Source of the DNA: Flavobacterium sp.
GTDB taxonomy: Bacteria; Bacteroidota; Bacteroidia; Flavobacteriales; Flavobacteriaceae
Assembly (NCBI RefSeq): GCF_017744675.1
Contig: NZ_JAGIAV010000001.1
Span: forward strand, 990,151-1,054,150
Direction: 5' to 3'
Length of the DNA: 64,000 bases
Each line of letters starts with the position of its first letter. Position 1 is the first letter of the stretch. Positions 15,645 through 26,112 of the stretch are shown here, one piece after another. The position numbers were made by a program, and so were the translations under genes. The notes beneath the pieces are model-generated. The model made no database searches, was not told where the DNA came from, and worked only from the letters and a program-made list of their open reading frames with translations.

Positions 15645-16961
15645 CTAGAAGTATCTTATAGCTCTAGCTTTGGTACTGCTTTTTTCTGGAATTTTTGATG
15701 TAGAAGTTTTTTCTCCTGTTTTAAAATTGATTGTCGAAACTGCATTTTGATCAATTTCTGTCGAACTCCAATAAATTGAATCTGTAAAATTGCCTAAATT
15801 TTTTAAATATAGATTTTTATATATTAGTTCTAATTCATTTGATGATGGTAAAAACCAATCGTTATAAACATCTTGATTAAATGATATAGCATCTTTAGCC
15901 AAAAGAGTTCCGTTGTTTAAATTGCTGCAAACTGATGGATTCGTGTAGAAATTGGTTAGATTGTCGTGATAAATTACAATTTGTGCTGTATTGTAATAGC
16001 CACTTCCAATTTCGTTATTTCTTGCTTTTGAGATAGATGAAGCCACACAACCCCATTCTAAATCTTTTAAATCTTTTGTTGCAACTTCTATATAACGCCA
16101 TCCCAAACTATATTTGCCTTTATCATAAAAAACAATTCCTTTTGCTGGTCCTCTGTCACCAATTTTATATGGATATTTAGTCTCATATAAGAGCTCGAGT
16201 TTTATGTTTTTGTCTAGCATTTTTATGGTCACATTTGTACCGTACATTTCAACTTCTCCATCAATACTCCAATATTTAGCTAATTCAGATGCACCATCTA
16301 GTTTTATATTTAGATGTAATTTATCGTCAACAAATAAAAAGAACCATGTTCCGCTGTATTCTTGATTATTAAAATAAAAAACTAAAGTTGCATCTGAGTT
16401 TATCAAGAATCGACCGCTTAAATAAGTATTGTCATCGGTTTGAGCATAACTTACTTTCCAATAATAATCTAATGGTTTATCCAAAGGCGGAGAAATAATT
16501 CCGTTACAATACGCTATGATGTCTTCTCTGGTGCAGTTTTTAAGAGCAATGTTCAGTTCTGAATTACTATTTACAGAATAAATAGTGTTATCTGCTAAAG
16601 TTGTTGAAATAGGGTAGCTAATGCTTAAAGATTGATCAGTAGAAAGATTTTCTAAAATTTTACTGAATTGCACGTCACTCAATATATACTGTATTCCAAT
16701 CGGATTCTGATTACTGTCGTAAACCTTTAAAGCTAAAGGATAAATAAATTCTACACATGGAGGTGTTTCTCCTTCTTCAAGCGCTTTTTTGGAAGTTGTG
16801 TTTTCTAATGTATGATATAACTCGGAATCTTTTTTAATTAGTTTTCCAAATTTTCCAGTTTCTAAATTAACAGCTTCATGTAGATTGTCTTGAAATTCGC
16901 ATCCGCAAACAATAAAAATGAATAGTAGAAGTCCAGTTGGTATTTTCGGAATGTTTTTCAT
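15645..16961 (-). CDS. lipoprotein with C-terminal DUF1566/Lcl-like domain
   Basis: A 438-residue lipoprotein (MKNIPKIPTGLLLFIFIVCGC). Residues about 60-265 are a beta-rich region I do not recognise, including a DYYWKVSYAQTDDN segment. From about 270 the DUF1566 pattern appears: IGDRGPAKGIVFYDKG, GWRYIEVA, DWFLPSSNELELIYKN, YWSSTE, and the closing KARAIRYF. This fold occurs in surface proteins and adhesins of Bacteroidota and its function is not established. It lies directly upstream of the ECF sigma gene, so it may be the surface component or a co-regulated member of that unit. Confidence 0.75.
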   Translation of the reverse strand: MKNIPKIPTGLLLFIFIVCGCEFQDNLHEAVNLETGKFGKLIKKDSELYHTLENTTSKKALEEGETPPCVEFIYPLALKVYDSNQNPIGIQYILSDVQFSKILENLSTDQSLSISYPISTTLADNTIYSVNSNSELNIALKNCTREDIIAYCNGIISPPLDKPLDYYWKVSYAQTDDNTYLSGRFLINSDATLVFYFNNQEYSGTWFFLFVDDKLHLNIKLDGASELAKYWSIDGEVEMYGTNVTIKMLDKNIKLELLYETKYPYKIGDRGPAKGIVFYDKGKYSLGWRYIEVATKDLKDLEWGCVASSISKARNNEIGSGYYNTAQIVIYHDNLTNFYTNPSVCSNLNNGTLLAKDAISFNQDVYNDWFLPSSNELELIYKNLYLKNLGNFTDSIYWSSTEIDQNAVSTINFKTGEKTSTSKIPEKSSTKARAIRYF

Positions 16962-17042
16962 TATATCTGCTTTTTAAATTCGGTTCTAAAGAATAGTCTC
17001 AAGAAATAAAAAAGGTTGCGTACAAATTGAATAAAAAAATTA

Positions 17043-17074
17043 AGCCTTGATCAAAAAATATTTCGATCAAGGCT
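17043..17074 (-). terminator. terminator of the TonB receptor operon
   Basis: A perfect 10-bp stem (17043-17052 with 17065-17074) is followed on the minus strand by a T-rich tract. It separates the four-gene receptor operon from the DUF1566-like/ECF sigma unit. Confidence 0.8.
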
Positions 17075-17100
17075 GATAATATGTTATAAATGAAAAATGA

Positions 17101-18894
17101 TTATCTTACTGTAATGTTTTTTGAAACATAGACTGGCTGCCCATTTTCGGTAAAACCTTCTAAGATAACTTCAAAATTTCCTTTAAGATCTGATGTATAA
17201 AAAGATAATTGATCTTCTTTAGTTTCTAATTTTACATCCGGTTTCCATAGTAATTGATATCTGTAATCTGGAATTCGCTGTAATTTATTTCCAGGAGCGT
17301 AATCAGGATTATTGTATACCTTTTGAGGGTTTGGACGCTGGATTTCCATTGTTTTCAAATATTTCTTTGCATAATTCTCTGAAAATTCATTGTTTTTAGT
17401 TTCAAAACTAATCATGCCTCCATACAGATTAGGTCCATACACATAAGGTTCCGAAATTAGGCTTATTTTGTTTACATTTCCCATATTGTATTCAAAAAGG
17501 TCGCTTGGATCTTGAATTAATAATCCGTCAACTAGCACCATAGGCGGACCGTATACTTGTAGGTCTTTTTGATCATTTCTAATATGAAGTTCATATTTCC
17601 CATTATTTCTTCTGTAATAAAGTTCAACCAGAATCTCGACAATATTTTCTTTTAAAGTGGGGAATCTTGTATAGTCGTCTAGAACATAAGTTTTTTCGAT
17701 TGTGCTGAAAAATGGGGTCATAACAGCTTCAGTAACTAAACTATCTTTTTTGATTTGATAGTAAGCGTTTTGAATTTGGCTTGCTGTAGATCTTTCTTCA
17801 ATATCATTTTTTAGTTCTGGAGACAGATTAAATTTTGAAGTAAATTGTAATGAAGAAGTATCAAATTTTGGAAAAGCATCTAGCACGATTGTATAATCAG
17901 CTCTTTTTTCATCGATTACCTGCAAAATTGCATTAGGAAAATTAGGAAATTGATCTAATAAAAAGGCAAATTTTCCTTGTGCATTTGTTTTGACGATTTT
18001 CAAAACATATTCTTTTCCGGGCAATGATAAGGCGATCGATTTGCCGGCCAAGTTTTGATTGCTGCTTGATGTGATATAGCCTGTAATAAGTTCCGATCTT
18101 ACTTCTGGAATATAAGTAAAAGAAGCTGGTGTAGAATTAACATAGTTTTCTGCCGATTTCTTAGCAAATTCTGCAGGCGTAAGTTGTTTTAGAGTTGGAA
18201 TTTGATCTATTTTTCTAATAGAAACAGAATAATTGCCTTTTTCAATGGTTTTCGTCAAAGACTTCAATTTCAAGTTTACTTTTTCTCTTGTGTAATAGCT
18301 TTCTTTGTCAAATTCAAAATCGATTCTTTTATCGTTTCCGGTATTTGAATTTATGGTTTGAATCGCTGTTGCAGTATTTTTGGGGTTAACAAGATCAAAT
18401 GTAATATTGTCATTTGGCTCCTGAGTTTGAAACGGATTGATAATGAAAATATCTATTTCATGCTTTTGCGAATTAGGATTATTCAATATCCATTTTGTAT
18501 AAGCAATGACTTTATAATTTCCAGTTTTTAATGTTGTTGGAATAAAGTATTCTCCAGTTCCAATTCCGTTATCAAGATATATTTTATTTTTTTGAAGCGA
18601 TTTTTTCTCACTGTCAATTAATTCAACATAAGCAATTTTGCTTACTTGACTAGTTTTATTGTTTAAAGGATTTAAACAGTACAGTTTGAAATACAATGTT
18701 TCTCCAGTCAAAAAGCTAGTTGTGTTCGAATGAATAAAGATAGTTTCTTGCGTTGAAATGGTCGGGATATCGTTTTTGTTTTGTGAACTCTGAGCATAGT
18801 TGAATCCGCTTTGAGTTAATAAAAATATCAAAAGCGCCAAATGTTTAATTCTGCTTAGAACATTAGTCTTATTATATATAGAAAAGTGTTTCAT
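17101..18894 (-). CDS. exported protein with MG2-like N-terminal and TonB-plug-like C-terminal regions
   Basis: A 597-residue protein whose signal peptide ends near FNYAQS. Residues about 45-140 resemble a macroglobulin MG2 domain (FIHSNTTSFLTGETLYFKLY, then LKTGNYKVIAYTKWI). A carboxypeptidase-regulatory-like segment follows near the middle (GYITSSSNQNLAGKSIALSL). Residues about 440-505 look like a TonB-receptor plug fragment (PPMVLVDGLLIQDP, then VYGPNLYGGMISFETKN), but no barrel follows. It is the last gene of the receptor operon, 14 bases after the DUF4249 gene. A TTG at 18921 opens the frame; the ATG at 18894 begins a natural signal peptide. Likely a periplasmic or surface accessory to the receptor, by inference from context. 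Confidence 0.7.
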   Translation of the reverse strand: MKHFSIYNKTNVLSRIKHLALLIFLLTQSGFNYAQSSQNKNDIPTISTQETIFIHSNTTSFLTGETLYFKLYCLNPLNNKTSQVSKIAYVELIDSEKKSLQKNKIYLDNGIGTGEYFIPTTLKTGNYKVIAYTKWILNNPNSQKHEIDIFIINPFQTQEPNDNITFDLVNPKNTATAIQTINSNTGNDKRIDFEFDKESYYTREKVNLKLKSLTKTIEKGNYSVSIRKIDQIPTLKQLTPAEFAKKSAENYVNSTPASFTYIPEVRSELITGYITSSSNQNLAGKSIALSLPGKEYVLKIVKTNAQGKFAFLLDQFPNFPNAILQVIDEKRADYTIVLDAFPKFDTSSLQFTSKFNLSPELKNDIEERSTASQIQNAYYQIKKDSLVTEAVMTPFFSTIEKTYVLDDYTRFPTLKENIVEILVELYYRRNNGKYELHIRNDQKDLQVYGPPMVLVDGLLIQDPSDLFEYNMGNVNKISLISEPYVYGPNLYGGMISFETKNNEFSENYAKKYLKTMEIQRPNPQKVYNNPDYAPGNKLQRIPDYRYQLLWKPDVKLETKEDQLSFYTSDLKGNFEVILEGFTENGQPVYVSKNITVR

Positions 18895-18908
18895 GGATTT
18901 AAAAAAGA

Positions 18909-20138
18909 TTAATCTACCCAAAAAGGAGGAACAATATTAGATGAAAAAGAAGTACAGTCTCCACATGGTGTTTTTACCATAAAATAAATGTCACCGTAGG
19001 TCCATGAAAACAATGCTCTAACATTTGTGCGAATATAAGAACGTAATATTGCTCTTTTGCAAGGAAGATCGCCATCACAGTCTTTGAATTCTTCGGGCTC
19101 GCAGTCAGATTCGTAGTAAGGAGGTAAAGCTTCTTTTGGAAACAAATCAGCATAATTAAAATAAATTCTTTCTGTAGAAACTGAAGAAACTTCAAAGAAT
19201 CCAATTACTTTTTCTTCAGGATTTTCGACAGATTTTATGTTTCCATAAAAGAATCCAGGTTGTTTTGGTGAAAGAACACCTCCGGAGGTTGATAAATCTC
19301 GTAATGTTTTATAAAAAGTATATGCAGCTAAATTTTGAACATATTGTTTTACAAGTATACTGTAACGATGTGATATAATGTAATTTTGGTCGCTAATGAA
19401 ACGCACAGGAAAATGTACCCGGTCTTCACTAAGTCCACTTGTGTTGTTTAAAATTATACTGTTTGATTTTTTGGTAGAAAAACAAACTCTAGTTTCTTTA
19501 GTTCGAGGCGTTACTGAAATTACTTCTTGTTGAGGAGAAGGGGGTGTTCCTTCAATAGGATTTCCAGGGTTTGCAGGTATCGTTAGTAGACTAGTTTCCT
19601 GAAAATACCATCTTGGCGCGATAATTTTATAGGTTTCAGCATACTCATATCTATAATATTTTGAGGTGTTGGAAGGATCAAAACTATTGACATTAATTTG
19701 TACACCTCTTTGTCCATTCACTGTTTCAACTGTAGCAGTTACATTGTCAATTTTGGTTTCGGTAGTTAGAACCTGCTCGTCAGAAGTATAGTTTTTTCCT
19801 GCACTTGTTCTAATTTTTAATTGATATTTTCTTCCAGGCTCAGCTTTAAATGGTGTGATAGATTCGTAAACCGTATCTTTTTCTGTAAACTGATATTCAT
19901 TTCCCTTATCGTCTGAAACAGATACATTTGCTCCTTTTTCAAGTCTTGGACCTGTTTCTTCAAGCTGATAAACTTGAGAAAGTCTGATGGTTTGATTTTT
20001 AAGTTCGTTCGTAATAGTTCCTTCTACCACAAGAGCACTTTCAAAATCTGTATTTTGAAAAACATATTGCTCCGTACAGCTGCTAATAGTGGCTGTAAGA
20101 ATTAGTAATAGTGATATTTTATATAGATGTTTTTTCAT
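18909..20138 (-). CDS. DUF4249 lipoprotein, partner of the TonB receptor
   Basis: A 409-residue lipoprotein (MKKHLYKISLLLILTATISSC). The N-terminal beta-rich domain (ESALVVEGTITNELKNQTIRLSQ, then GANVSVSDDKGNEY) is the DUF4249 hallmark. The C-terminal half contains a cysteine-rich stretch (ESDCEPEEFKDCDGDLPC, and later TPCGDCTSF) that may bind metal or form disulfides. DUF4249 proteins are encoded beside STN-type TonB receptors in Bacteroidota and are thought to be their surface ligand-binding lipoproteins, analogous in position to SusD. It lies 4 bases after the receptor gene. Confidence 0.85.
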   Translation of the reverse strand: MKKHLYKISLLLILTATISSCTEQYVFQNTDFESALVVEGTITNELKNQTIRLSQVYQLEETGPRLEKGANVSVSDDKGNEYQFTEKDTVYESITPFKAEPGRKYQLKIRTSAGKNYTSDEQVLTTETKIDNVTATVETVNGQRGVQINVNSFDPSNTSKYYRYEYAETYKIIAPRWYFQETSLLTIPANPGNPIEGTPPSPQQEVISVTPRTKETRVCFSTKKSNSIILNNTSGLSEDRVHFPVRFISDQNYIISHRYSILVKQYVQNLAAYTFYKTLRDLSTSGGVLSPKQPGFFYGNIKSVENPEEKVIGFFEVSSVSTERIYFNYADLFPKEALPPYYESDCEPEEFKDCDGDLPCKRAILRSYIRTNVRALFSWTYGDIYFMVKTPCGDCTSFSSNIVPPFWVD

Positions 20139-20142
20139 GATT

Positions 20143-22926
20143 TTAAAACTTGAAATTATAAGTAATACTTGGAATTGGAATAGAAAAAATAGATGTTTTG
20201 TAAGCTTTTATTTGTCCTTCTTTTGTAACAAAAAATACTGAATATGGATTGTTACGGCCTAAAACATTGTATACCGAAATATTCCAAAAACTATGAGCTA
20301 ACTTTTTTATTTTATGATTTCCTTCAATGTTCAGGCCAATGTCAAGTCTGAAATAATCAGGGATTCTAAATTTATTACGATCACTATAAACGGTATATTG
20401 TTCGTTGCCATAATCGTATTTTCCGATCGGATATGTAATTGGTCTTCCTGTTTGATAAATAAAATTACTTGAAAAACTGTAACGCTGGGTAATTTTATAG
20501 TTTAAAACGGCACTAAAATCGTGTGGCTTATCAAAGTTTGATGGAAAATATTTTCCATTATTTACTTTTTCTTCATTAAACTGGCTATCGAGTTTTATTA
20601 AAGATCTCGAGTATGTATATCCAAGCCATCCGTTTAATTTACCAACTTGTTTTTTAACCAAAAATTCTACACCATAAGCTTTTCCTTCTCCCTGTAAAAG
20701 TTCAGTTTCTATATTTTCATTCAATAATAATTCGGCTCCCACCTTATAGTCCAATATGTTTTTAGATCTTTTGTAATATCCTTCTACACTAAGGTCTATA
20801 TCGCCACCTTTAAGATTTTTATAAAATCCCAAAGAAACTTGCTGAGCGCTTTCTGGCTTAACATTTAAATCAGAAAGTTTCCAAATGTCTGTTGGAGATT
20901 GTGTCGTATTATTTGATAGCAAATGAATGTATTGATAGGTTTTGTCATAACTTGCTCTTACAGAGAAATCATCTGCAAGGAAATATCTGGCAGCAAATCT
21001 TGGTTCTAATCCTCCGTATCTTTTAATTACTTCATTGTTACCATATGTTTTGGTATCTATTACCGTTGCATCACTAATAGGGGCATTGTCCTCGTAAATT
21101 CGCTGAGTAGATTTTCCTAAAGCCGAAAAAGTAGAATATCGTAAACCAAAATCAAGCAAAAATTTGTCGTTTACTTTAAAATTATCTCCAATGTAGGCCG
21201 CAGATTCTAATCCTTTTTCGGTTTCAACATCGATCGGGACCAATGTAGATTGTGGATTTGTCGGATTCAAATATCCAGGATCTACAGAATATAATTTTGT
21301 CGAAATACCATAACTAAATCTATGCTTTTCATTGTATAAATAATTCATTTTGATCATTGCTTGAGTTTCGTTGATTTTATAGCCGAAATCAAAATTATTT
21401 ACTCCTTCAGATTGATAATCAATGTTGAATTTGTATTCACTATTCGTAACAATCAAAGACCCTTTGTTTTTCTCATTGAAAGTATGATTCCATTTTAGAG
21501 TTGCTAAACGATTGCTGTATTTGTATAAAGAATCTGATGAAACACTGAATTTATCGTGGCTGTAATAAAGCGTAGATTCAATATCATTTTTTGCGTTTAT
21601 TTTGTGATTGTATTTTAGGATAAAATCATAAAAAGAAGCCTGACTGTTTTTTAAATTTTCATCATCCAGACTTTTTAAAATCCAATCCGAATAAGTTGCT
21701 CTTCCTCCAGCCACTAGACTTGATTTTCCTTTTACAATAGGTGTAGATAGCATTAAATTGCTGGTAACAGGACCAATACCGCCTTCACCTTGAAATTCGT
21801 TTACATTTCCGATTTTTGATGAAATGTCAAAAACAGATGATAACCTACCTCCAAATTCAGCAGGAATGCTACCTTTATAAATGTCTACTTTTTTAGTTGT
21901 ATAAGGATTTAGCGCCGTAAAAAAACCAAAGAAATGCGACGGGTTGTATAAAGTAGCATGGTCTAATAAGAATAAATTTTGATCCTCTTTACCACCTCTA
22001 ACGTTAAAACCTGCAGAACCTTCTCCTGCACTTTTTATTCCAGGCATAGTTAAAGCAACCTTAAGGATATCACGTTCCCCTAGTACTAAAGGAACGTTTT
22101 TAATTCCTTCAGAATCAATTGTCGTTACGCCAGTAATTGCTGCTTTTGCACTTTTGCTTTTATTGGTTTTAATAAGCACTTCGTCCAGCTGGTTTATATT
22201 GTCTGTCAAAGAAAAATTTAATACGCCATCATTATAAACCATTATATTTTTACTGACCTTATTATAGGAGAAACTTTCGGTTTCTACGACGTTTAATCCT
22301 CCTGGAACTTGCATGCTGTAGAATCCTTTTTTGTCTGTTACAGCTGAAAACTCAGAATTTGGTGTTTTTACGACAATATTAGCAAGACCAGAATTGTTTT
22401 TCCCCCCTTTTATAAAACCAGATAATGTATAAGTAGATTTTTTTTTCTGATTTTTTACTTCTTTACCGATTAAAACAATATCTCGAATGTTTTTATTTGG
22501 GTTTCTTGAGTTGGTTTTTTTAATAGAATCATATTGCTGATAGAAAATTGGGTTGATCATTCCGTTTTCGTCTCTTTCAAGAGGAATTCCGAAGTAATCA
22601 TCTGGCAATTGGTTGTAGATTATACTATTATTTGTAACTATAACTTTATTTTCAGAAACATAAAAGTTAAAGCTCGTGTTCTGAAAAACATCTTCCAAAA
22701 CTTCGCCAATTCTAACTTCTTTATATTGTTTGGTTATAGAAGTGCTGTCATTTTCAAACCATTTTTCATCAAAATAAAATTTATAATAAGATACTTTTTC
22801 AATGTCTTGAATAGCGGTTTTTATATTGGCATTTTTAAAATCAACAGATATTTTGTCACTGATTACTTGAGAATATATGATTTGTTGAAAGGCAATTAGA
22901 AATAGAATAAGAGTAATTTTTTTCAT
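20143..22926 (-). CDS. TonB-dependent receptor with N-terminal STN domain
   Basis: A 927-residue outer-membrane transporter. After the signal peptide (ending near YSQ) comes a secretin/TonB short N-terminal (STN) domain (about 22-105), then a carboxypeptidase-regulatory-like domain (about 165-250, TYTLSGFIKGGKNNSGLANIVV). The plug follows (about 265-375, with the GFNVRGG segment), and the barrel ends at NYNFKF. It imports an unknown ligand using TonB energy. The STN domain usually contacts a FecR anti-sigma factor, but none is encoded here. It is preceded directly by a secreted protein gene and followed by the DUF4249 lipoprotein. Confidence 0.9.
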   Translation of the reverse strand: MKKITLILFLIAFQQIIYSQVISDKISVDFKNANIKTAIQDIEKVSYYKFYFDEKWFENDSTSITKQYKEVRIGEVLEDVFQNTSFNFYVSENKVIVTNNSIIYNQLPDDYFGIPLERDENGMINPIFYQQYDSIKKTNSRNPNKNIRDIVLIGKEVKNQKKKSTYTLSGFIKGGKNNSGLANIVVKTPNSEFSAVTDKKGFYSMQVPGGLNVVETESFSYNKVSKNIMVYNDGVLNFSLTDNINQLDEVLIKTNKSKSAKAAITGVTTIDSEGIKNVPLVLGERDILKVALTMPGIKSAGEGSAGFNVRGGKEDQNLFLLDHATLYNPSHFFGFFTALNPYTTKKVDIYKGSIPAEFGGRLSSVFDISSKIGNVNEFQGEGGIGPVTSNLMLSTPIVKGKSSLVAGGRATYSDWILKSLDDENLKNSQASFYDFILKYNHKINAKNDIESTLYYSHDKFSVSSDSLYKYSNRLATLKWNHTFNEKNKGSLIVTNSEYKFNIDYQSEGVNNFDFGYKINETQAMIKMNYLYNEKHRFSYGISTKLYSVDPGYLNPTNPQSTLVPIDVETEKGLESAAYIGDNFKVNDKFLLDFGLRYSTFSALGKSTQRIYEDNAPISDATVIDTKTYGNNEVIKRYGGLEPRFAARYFLADDFSVRASYDKTYQYIHLLSNNTTQSPTDIWKLSDLNVKPESAQQVSLGFYKNLKGGDIDLSVEGYYKRSKNILDYKVGAELLLNENIETELLQGEGKAYGVEFLVKKQVGKLNGWLGYTYSRSLIKLDSQFNEEKVNNGKYFPSNFDKPHDFSAVLNYKITQRYSFSSNFIYQTGRPITYPIGKYDYGNEQYTVYSDRNKFRIPDYFRLDIGLNIEGNHKIKKLAHSFWNISVYNVLGRNNPYSVFFVTKEGQIKAYKTSIFSIPIPSITYNFKF

Positions 22927-23670
22927 TTAATTAGAACTTTTTTTTAAAAGACCATTGATTTGTTTTGTGAGATTTTCTATAAATTGAGGCTTGTTGGAGC
23001 GTTCTAATTTTTTATCAGTATTGTAAATACTGTTTATTTCTTTCTTAAAATTTGGAAAAATTTTCTTGAAATCCCTTTCTGTTTCGACCTTGTAGAAGTA
23101 GTTGTTGTATTTTAATACATAACCTATTTTATAAATGAAGTCATAGTAGATAACATCTGCCTGAAAAGACTTTGCTTTTTCTTTGGTATGCTTAATGTAA
23201 AGAGAAACATTTTCTCCAATGTATGTTTCCTCGTAAATGCCTTTTATGATAGATGGAAATTTTACTGATTCTTCCTTTAGGTTAATAAATTTTTTGTTTT
23301 TAATAAAGAAATAATCAACCTTATTGGTAATAAGGTTTATAGGTACATTTTCTGAAGAGCCATTCTGTTTGTAGATGACTTGATCTTCAAGAATGTCATA
23401 TTTAAGATTAACATCAGAATAAATCTGACCCTCAAAACTAATGTTTCCAAGATTGAATTCATCAATGTAATATCTGTTTTTGCCTTCTAATGGACGGAAA
23501 GATTCGCTATGAACTATTCCATTATTAATATTTAAATTGTCTTTGCCCACTGCTTGGTCGAAGTAATCGTACAATGAAAATTTTTCAGCAGATTGTGAAA
23601 ACATGTGCGATATGTTCAATAGGCTTGCAAATAGCGAAAGATAAATCGCTTTTTTTTGATAATTTTTCAA
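22927..23670 (-). CDS. secreted protein of unknown function, first gene of the receptor operon
   Basis: A 247-residue protein with a signal peptide ending near HMFSQS. No ATG precedes the signal, so the start is a TTG at 23670; the next Met would remove most of the export signal. I recognise no domain. The mature part is rich in Tyr, Asn, Ile and Lys and looks beta-stranded (DYFDQAVGKDNLNINNG, GQIYSDVNLKYDILEDQVIYK), with a Lys-rich helical C terminus. It ends at the base before the TonB receptor start, so it belongs to that operon. A peripheral role in uptake is inferred from position only. Confidence 0.65.
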   Translation of the reverse strand: MKNYQKKAIYLSLFASLLNISHMFSQSAEKFSLYDYFDQAVGKDNLNINNGIVHSESFRPLEGKNRYYIDEFNLGNISFEGQIYSDVNLKYDILEDQVIYKQNGSSENVPINLITNKVDYFFIKNKKFINLKEESVKFPSIIKGIYEETYIGENVSLYIKHTKEKAKSFQADVIYYDFIYKIGYVLKYNNYFYKVETERDFKKIFPNFKKEINSIYNTDKKLERSNKPQFIENLTKQINGLLKKSSN

Positions 23671-23878
23671 GGAAGTGTGATTTTTTTTGATTTTGGATTG
23701 ATTGGTGCCAAAAGTATTAAAAAAATGTTATGAAAATCACGTAATACTGTTAAAATGTAATAAAAGTGATATAAAAATACCTCAAAACAGGTAAAAAGTA
23801 TATTCTTGGTATATTTTAAGTTAGAAAACCAAATTAACTCGAGAACTTTTTATTTTTTAATGATTTTCTTTAAACTGA

Positions 23879-23910
23879 AAAACCCCAATTCAGTTAAGAA
23901 TTGGGGTTTT
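23879..23910 (-). terminator. pnp terminator
   Basis: A perfect 13-bp stem (23879-23891 with 23898-23910) with a 6-base loop lies about 33 bases after the pnp stop. The T tract on the minus strand is modest. Confidence 0.8.
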
Positions 23911-23943
23911 CTATGAATAAACCTTTAGTAAACTAAGATCTGA

Positions 23944-26088
23944 TTACTCTTTTTTATCCTCACGTGGAGGTCTTGGAACAAGTGCTTTTTTAGACACTTT
24001 TTCTTTTTTAGTTTTAGGGTCAACTCCTAAGTATTTCACTTGAAAAACATCTCCCATTTTAACTACGTCAGCAACGTTTTCTGTACGCTCCCAAGCCAAT
24101 TCAGATACGTGAAGTAATACCTCGTTTCCTGGTGCAGCAGTATATTCTACAACAGCTCCAAAATCAAGCATCTTGATTACTTTTACTTCGTAAGCTTCTC
24201 CCACTTGAGGTTTGAAAGTTAAAGCGTCAATTTTAGCCAATACAGTTTTGATTCCTTCTGGATCAGTTCCTAAGATTTCAACAACTCCTTGCTCGTCTAC
24301 TTCGTTGATTACGATTGTAGTTCCTGTAGCTTTTTGTAATTCTTGAATTACTTTTCCTCCAGGTCCGATTAATGCGCCAATGAAGTTTCCAGGAATAGTT
24401 CTGGTAATGATTTTTGGTGCGTGAGCTTTAACATCTGGTCTTGGAGTTGCAATAGTTTCAGTTAATTTTCCTAAAATATGCAAACGTCCATCACGAGCTT
24501 GTGCTAAAGCTTGTTCCATAATGTCATAACGTAATCCTTCGATTTTGATATCCATTTGGCAAGCAGTAATACCGTCAGCAGTACCAGTTACTTTAAAGTC
24601 CATATCTCCCAAGTGATCTTCGTCTCCTAAGATATCAGACAATACAGCAAATTTCTCACCATCAGTAATTAATCCCATAGCAATACCAGAAACTGGTTTT
24701 GTCATTTGAACTCCAGCATCCATAAGAGCCATTGTTCCAGCACAAACAGTTGCCATAGAAGAAGAACCATTAGATTCTAAAACTTCAGAAACAACACGGA
24801 TTGTGTAAGGACAATCTGCAGGAATCATATTTTTTAAAGCTCTTTGAGCTAAGTTACCGTGACCAACTTCTCTTCTTGAAGTTCCTCTTAATGGTTTTGC
24901 TTCACCAGTAGAGAAAGGAGGGAAGTTATAGTGTAAGTAGAATTTTTCTTCACCTTGTTCTGATGGAGAATCGATTTGGTTCGCTTCTCTAGAAGTTCCT
25001 AAAGTTACTGTAGCCAAAGCTTGAGTTTCTCCACGTGTAAATAAAGAAGATCCGTGAACAGATGGTAAATAATCAGTTTCACACCAGATTGGTCTGATTT
25101 CTGTAGTTTTTCTACCGTCTAGACGAATTCCTTTTTCAAGAATTACGTTACGAACTGCTTCTTTGTTTGTTTTGTAGAAATATTTTCCAACTAAACCTGC
25201 AAGATCTGCATTTTCAGCATATTCTTCTTCTGTATATAAAGCTTTTGCTTCTTCTTTTACAGCAGCAAATTTTTCTCCTCTTTCGGCTTTTCCAGAAGCT
25301 TCTTGAGCAATTGTGTAACATTTATCGTAAGCAGCAGCTTTTACTTTAGCGTAAACAGCTTCGTCTTCAACTTCACCTTCGTAAGTTCTGTATTCTTGAG
25401 AGCTTAATTTTGCTCTTAATTTTTGTTGAGCAACAATTTGAACTTTAATAGCTTCGTGAGCAAATTTAATTGCCTCAACCATTTCAGCTTCTGAGATTTC
25501 TTTCATCTCACCTTCAACCATTGCAACAGAATCCATAGAAGCTCCGATCATCATATCAATATCAGATTTTTCTAATTCTTCTCTGCTTGGGTTGATTACT
25601 AATTTTCCGTCGATACGAGCAACACGCACTTCAGAAATCAAGTTGTAAAATGGAATGTCAGAAACAGCTAATGCAGCAGATGCAGCTAAACCAGCTAATG
25701 CGTCTGGCATAACATTGTCATCGTGAGACATTAATTGAATCATAACCTGAGTTTCAGCATGGTAATCGTCTGGGAAAAGCGGACGCAATACACGGTCTAC
25801 TAATCTCATTGTTAATACCTCACTGTCGCTTGGTCTTGCTTCTCTTTTGAAAAATCCTCCTGGGAAACGTCCTGCAGCAGCAAATTTTTCGCGGTAATCT
25901 ACCGTTAAAGGTAAAAAGTCAACACCTGGGTTAGATGTTCTTGCAGAAACTGCAGTTGCCAAAAGCATGCAGTTTCCTAAACGTACAACAACTGAACCAT
26001 CGGCTTGTTTTGCTAATTTACCAGTCTCGATTGAGATGCTTCTTCCATCTCCTAAATCGATAATTTCTTGTGAAACTTGTGGAATCAT
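23944..26088 (-). CDS. pnp: polyribonucleotide nucleotidyltransferase (PNPase)
   Basis: A 714-residue phosphorolytic 3'-5' exoribonuclease. Order: first RNase PH-like domain (about 1-215), helical domain, second RNase PH domain (from about 310, with [23 protein letters not shown]), KH domain ([21 protein letters not shown]), and S1 domain ([19 protein letters not shown]). It ends in a charged Lys/Arg tail. It degrades mRNA as a trimer. The frame opens at a TTG at 26112, but the ATG at 26088 begins MIPQVSQEI, preceded by AGGAAAATTT. The leader carries a 10-bp-stem hairpin with a 37-base loop, suggestive of autoregulation. It lies downstream of rpsO, the same order as in many bacteria. Confidence 0.97.
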   Translation of the reverse strand: MIPQVSQEIIDLGDGRSISIETGKLAKQADGSVVVRLGNCMLLATAVSARTSNPGVDFLPLTVDYREKFAAAGRFPGGFFKREARPSDSEVLTMRLVDRVLRPLFPDDYHAETQVMIQLMSHDDNVMPDALAGLAASAALAVSDIPFYNLISEVRVARIDGKLVINPSREELEKSDIDMMIGASMDSVAMVEGEMKEISEAEMVEAIKFAHEAIKVQIVAQQKLRAKLSSQEYRTYEGEVEDEAVYAKVKAAAYDKCYTIAQEASGKAERGEKFAAVKEEAKALYTEEEYAENADLAGLVGKYFYKTNKEAVRNVILEKGIRLDGRKTTEIRPIWCETDYLPSVHGSSLFTRGETQALATVTLGTSREANQIDSPSEQGEEKFYLHYNFPPFSTGEAKPLRGTSRREVGHGNLAQRALKNMIPADCPYTIRVVSEVLESNGSSSMATVCAGTMALMDAGVQMTKPVSGIAMGLITDGEKFAVLSDILGDEDHLGDMDFKVTGTADGITACQMDIKIEGLRYDIMEQALAQARDGRLHILGKLTETIATPRPDVKAHAPKIITRTIPGNFIGALIGPGGKVIQELQKATGTTIVINEVDEQGVVEILGTDPEGIKTVLAKIDALTFKPQVGEAYEVKVIKMLDFGAVVEYTAAPGNEVLLHVSELAWERTENVADVVKMGDVFQVKYLGVDPKTKKEKVSKKALVPRPPREDKKE

Positions 26089-26112
26089 AAATTTTCCTTT
26101 TTGATTATACAA

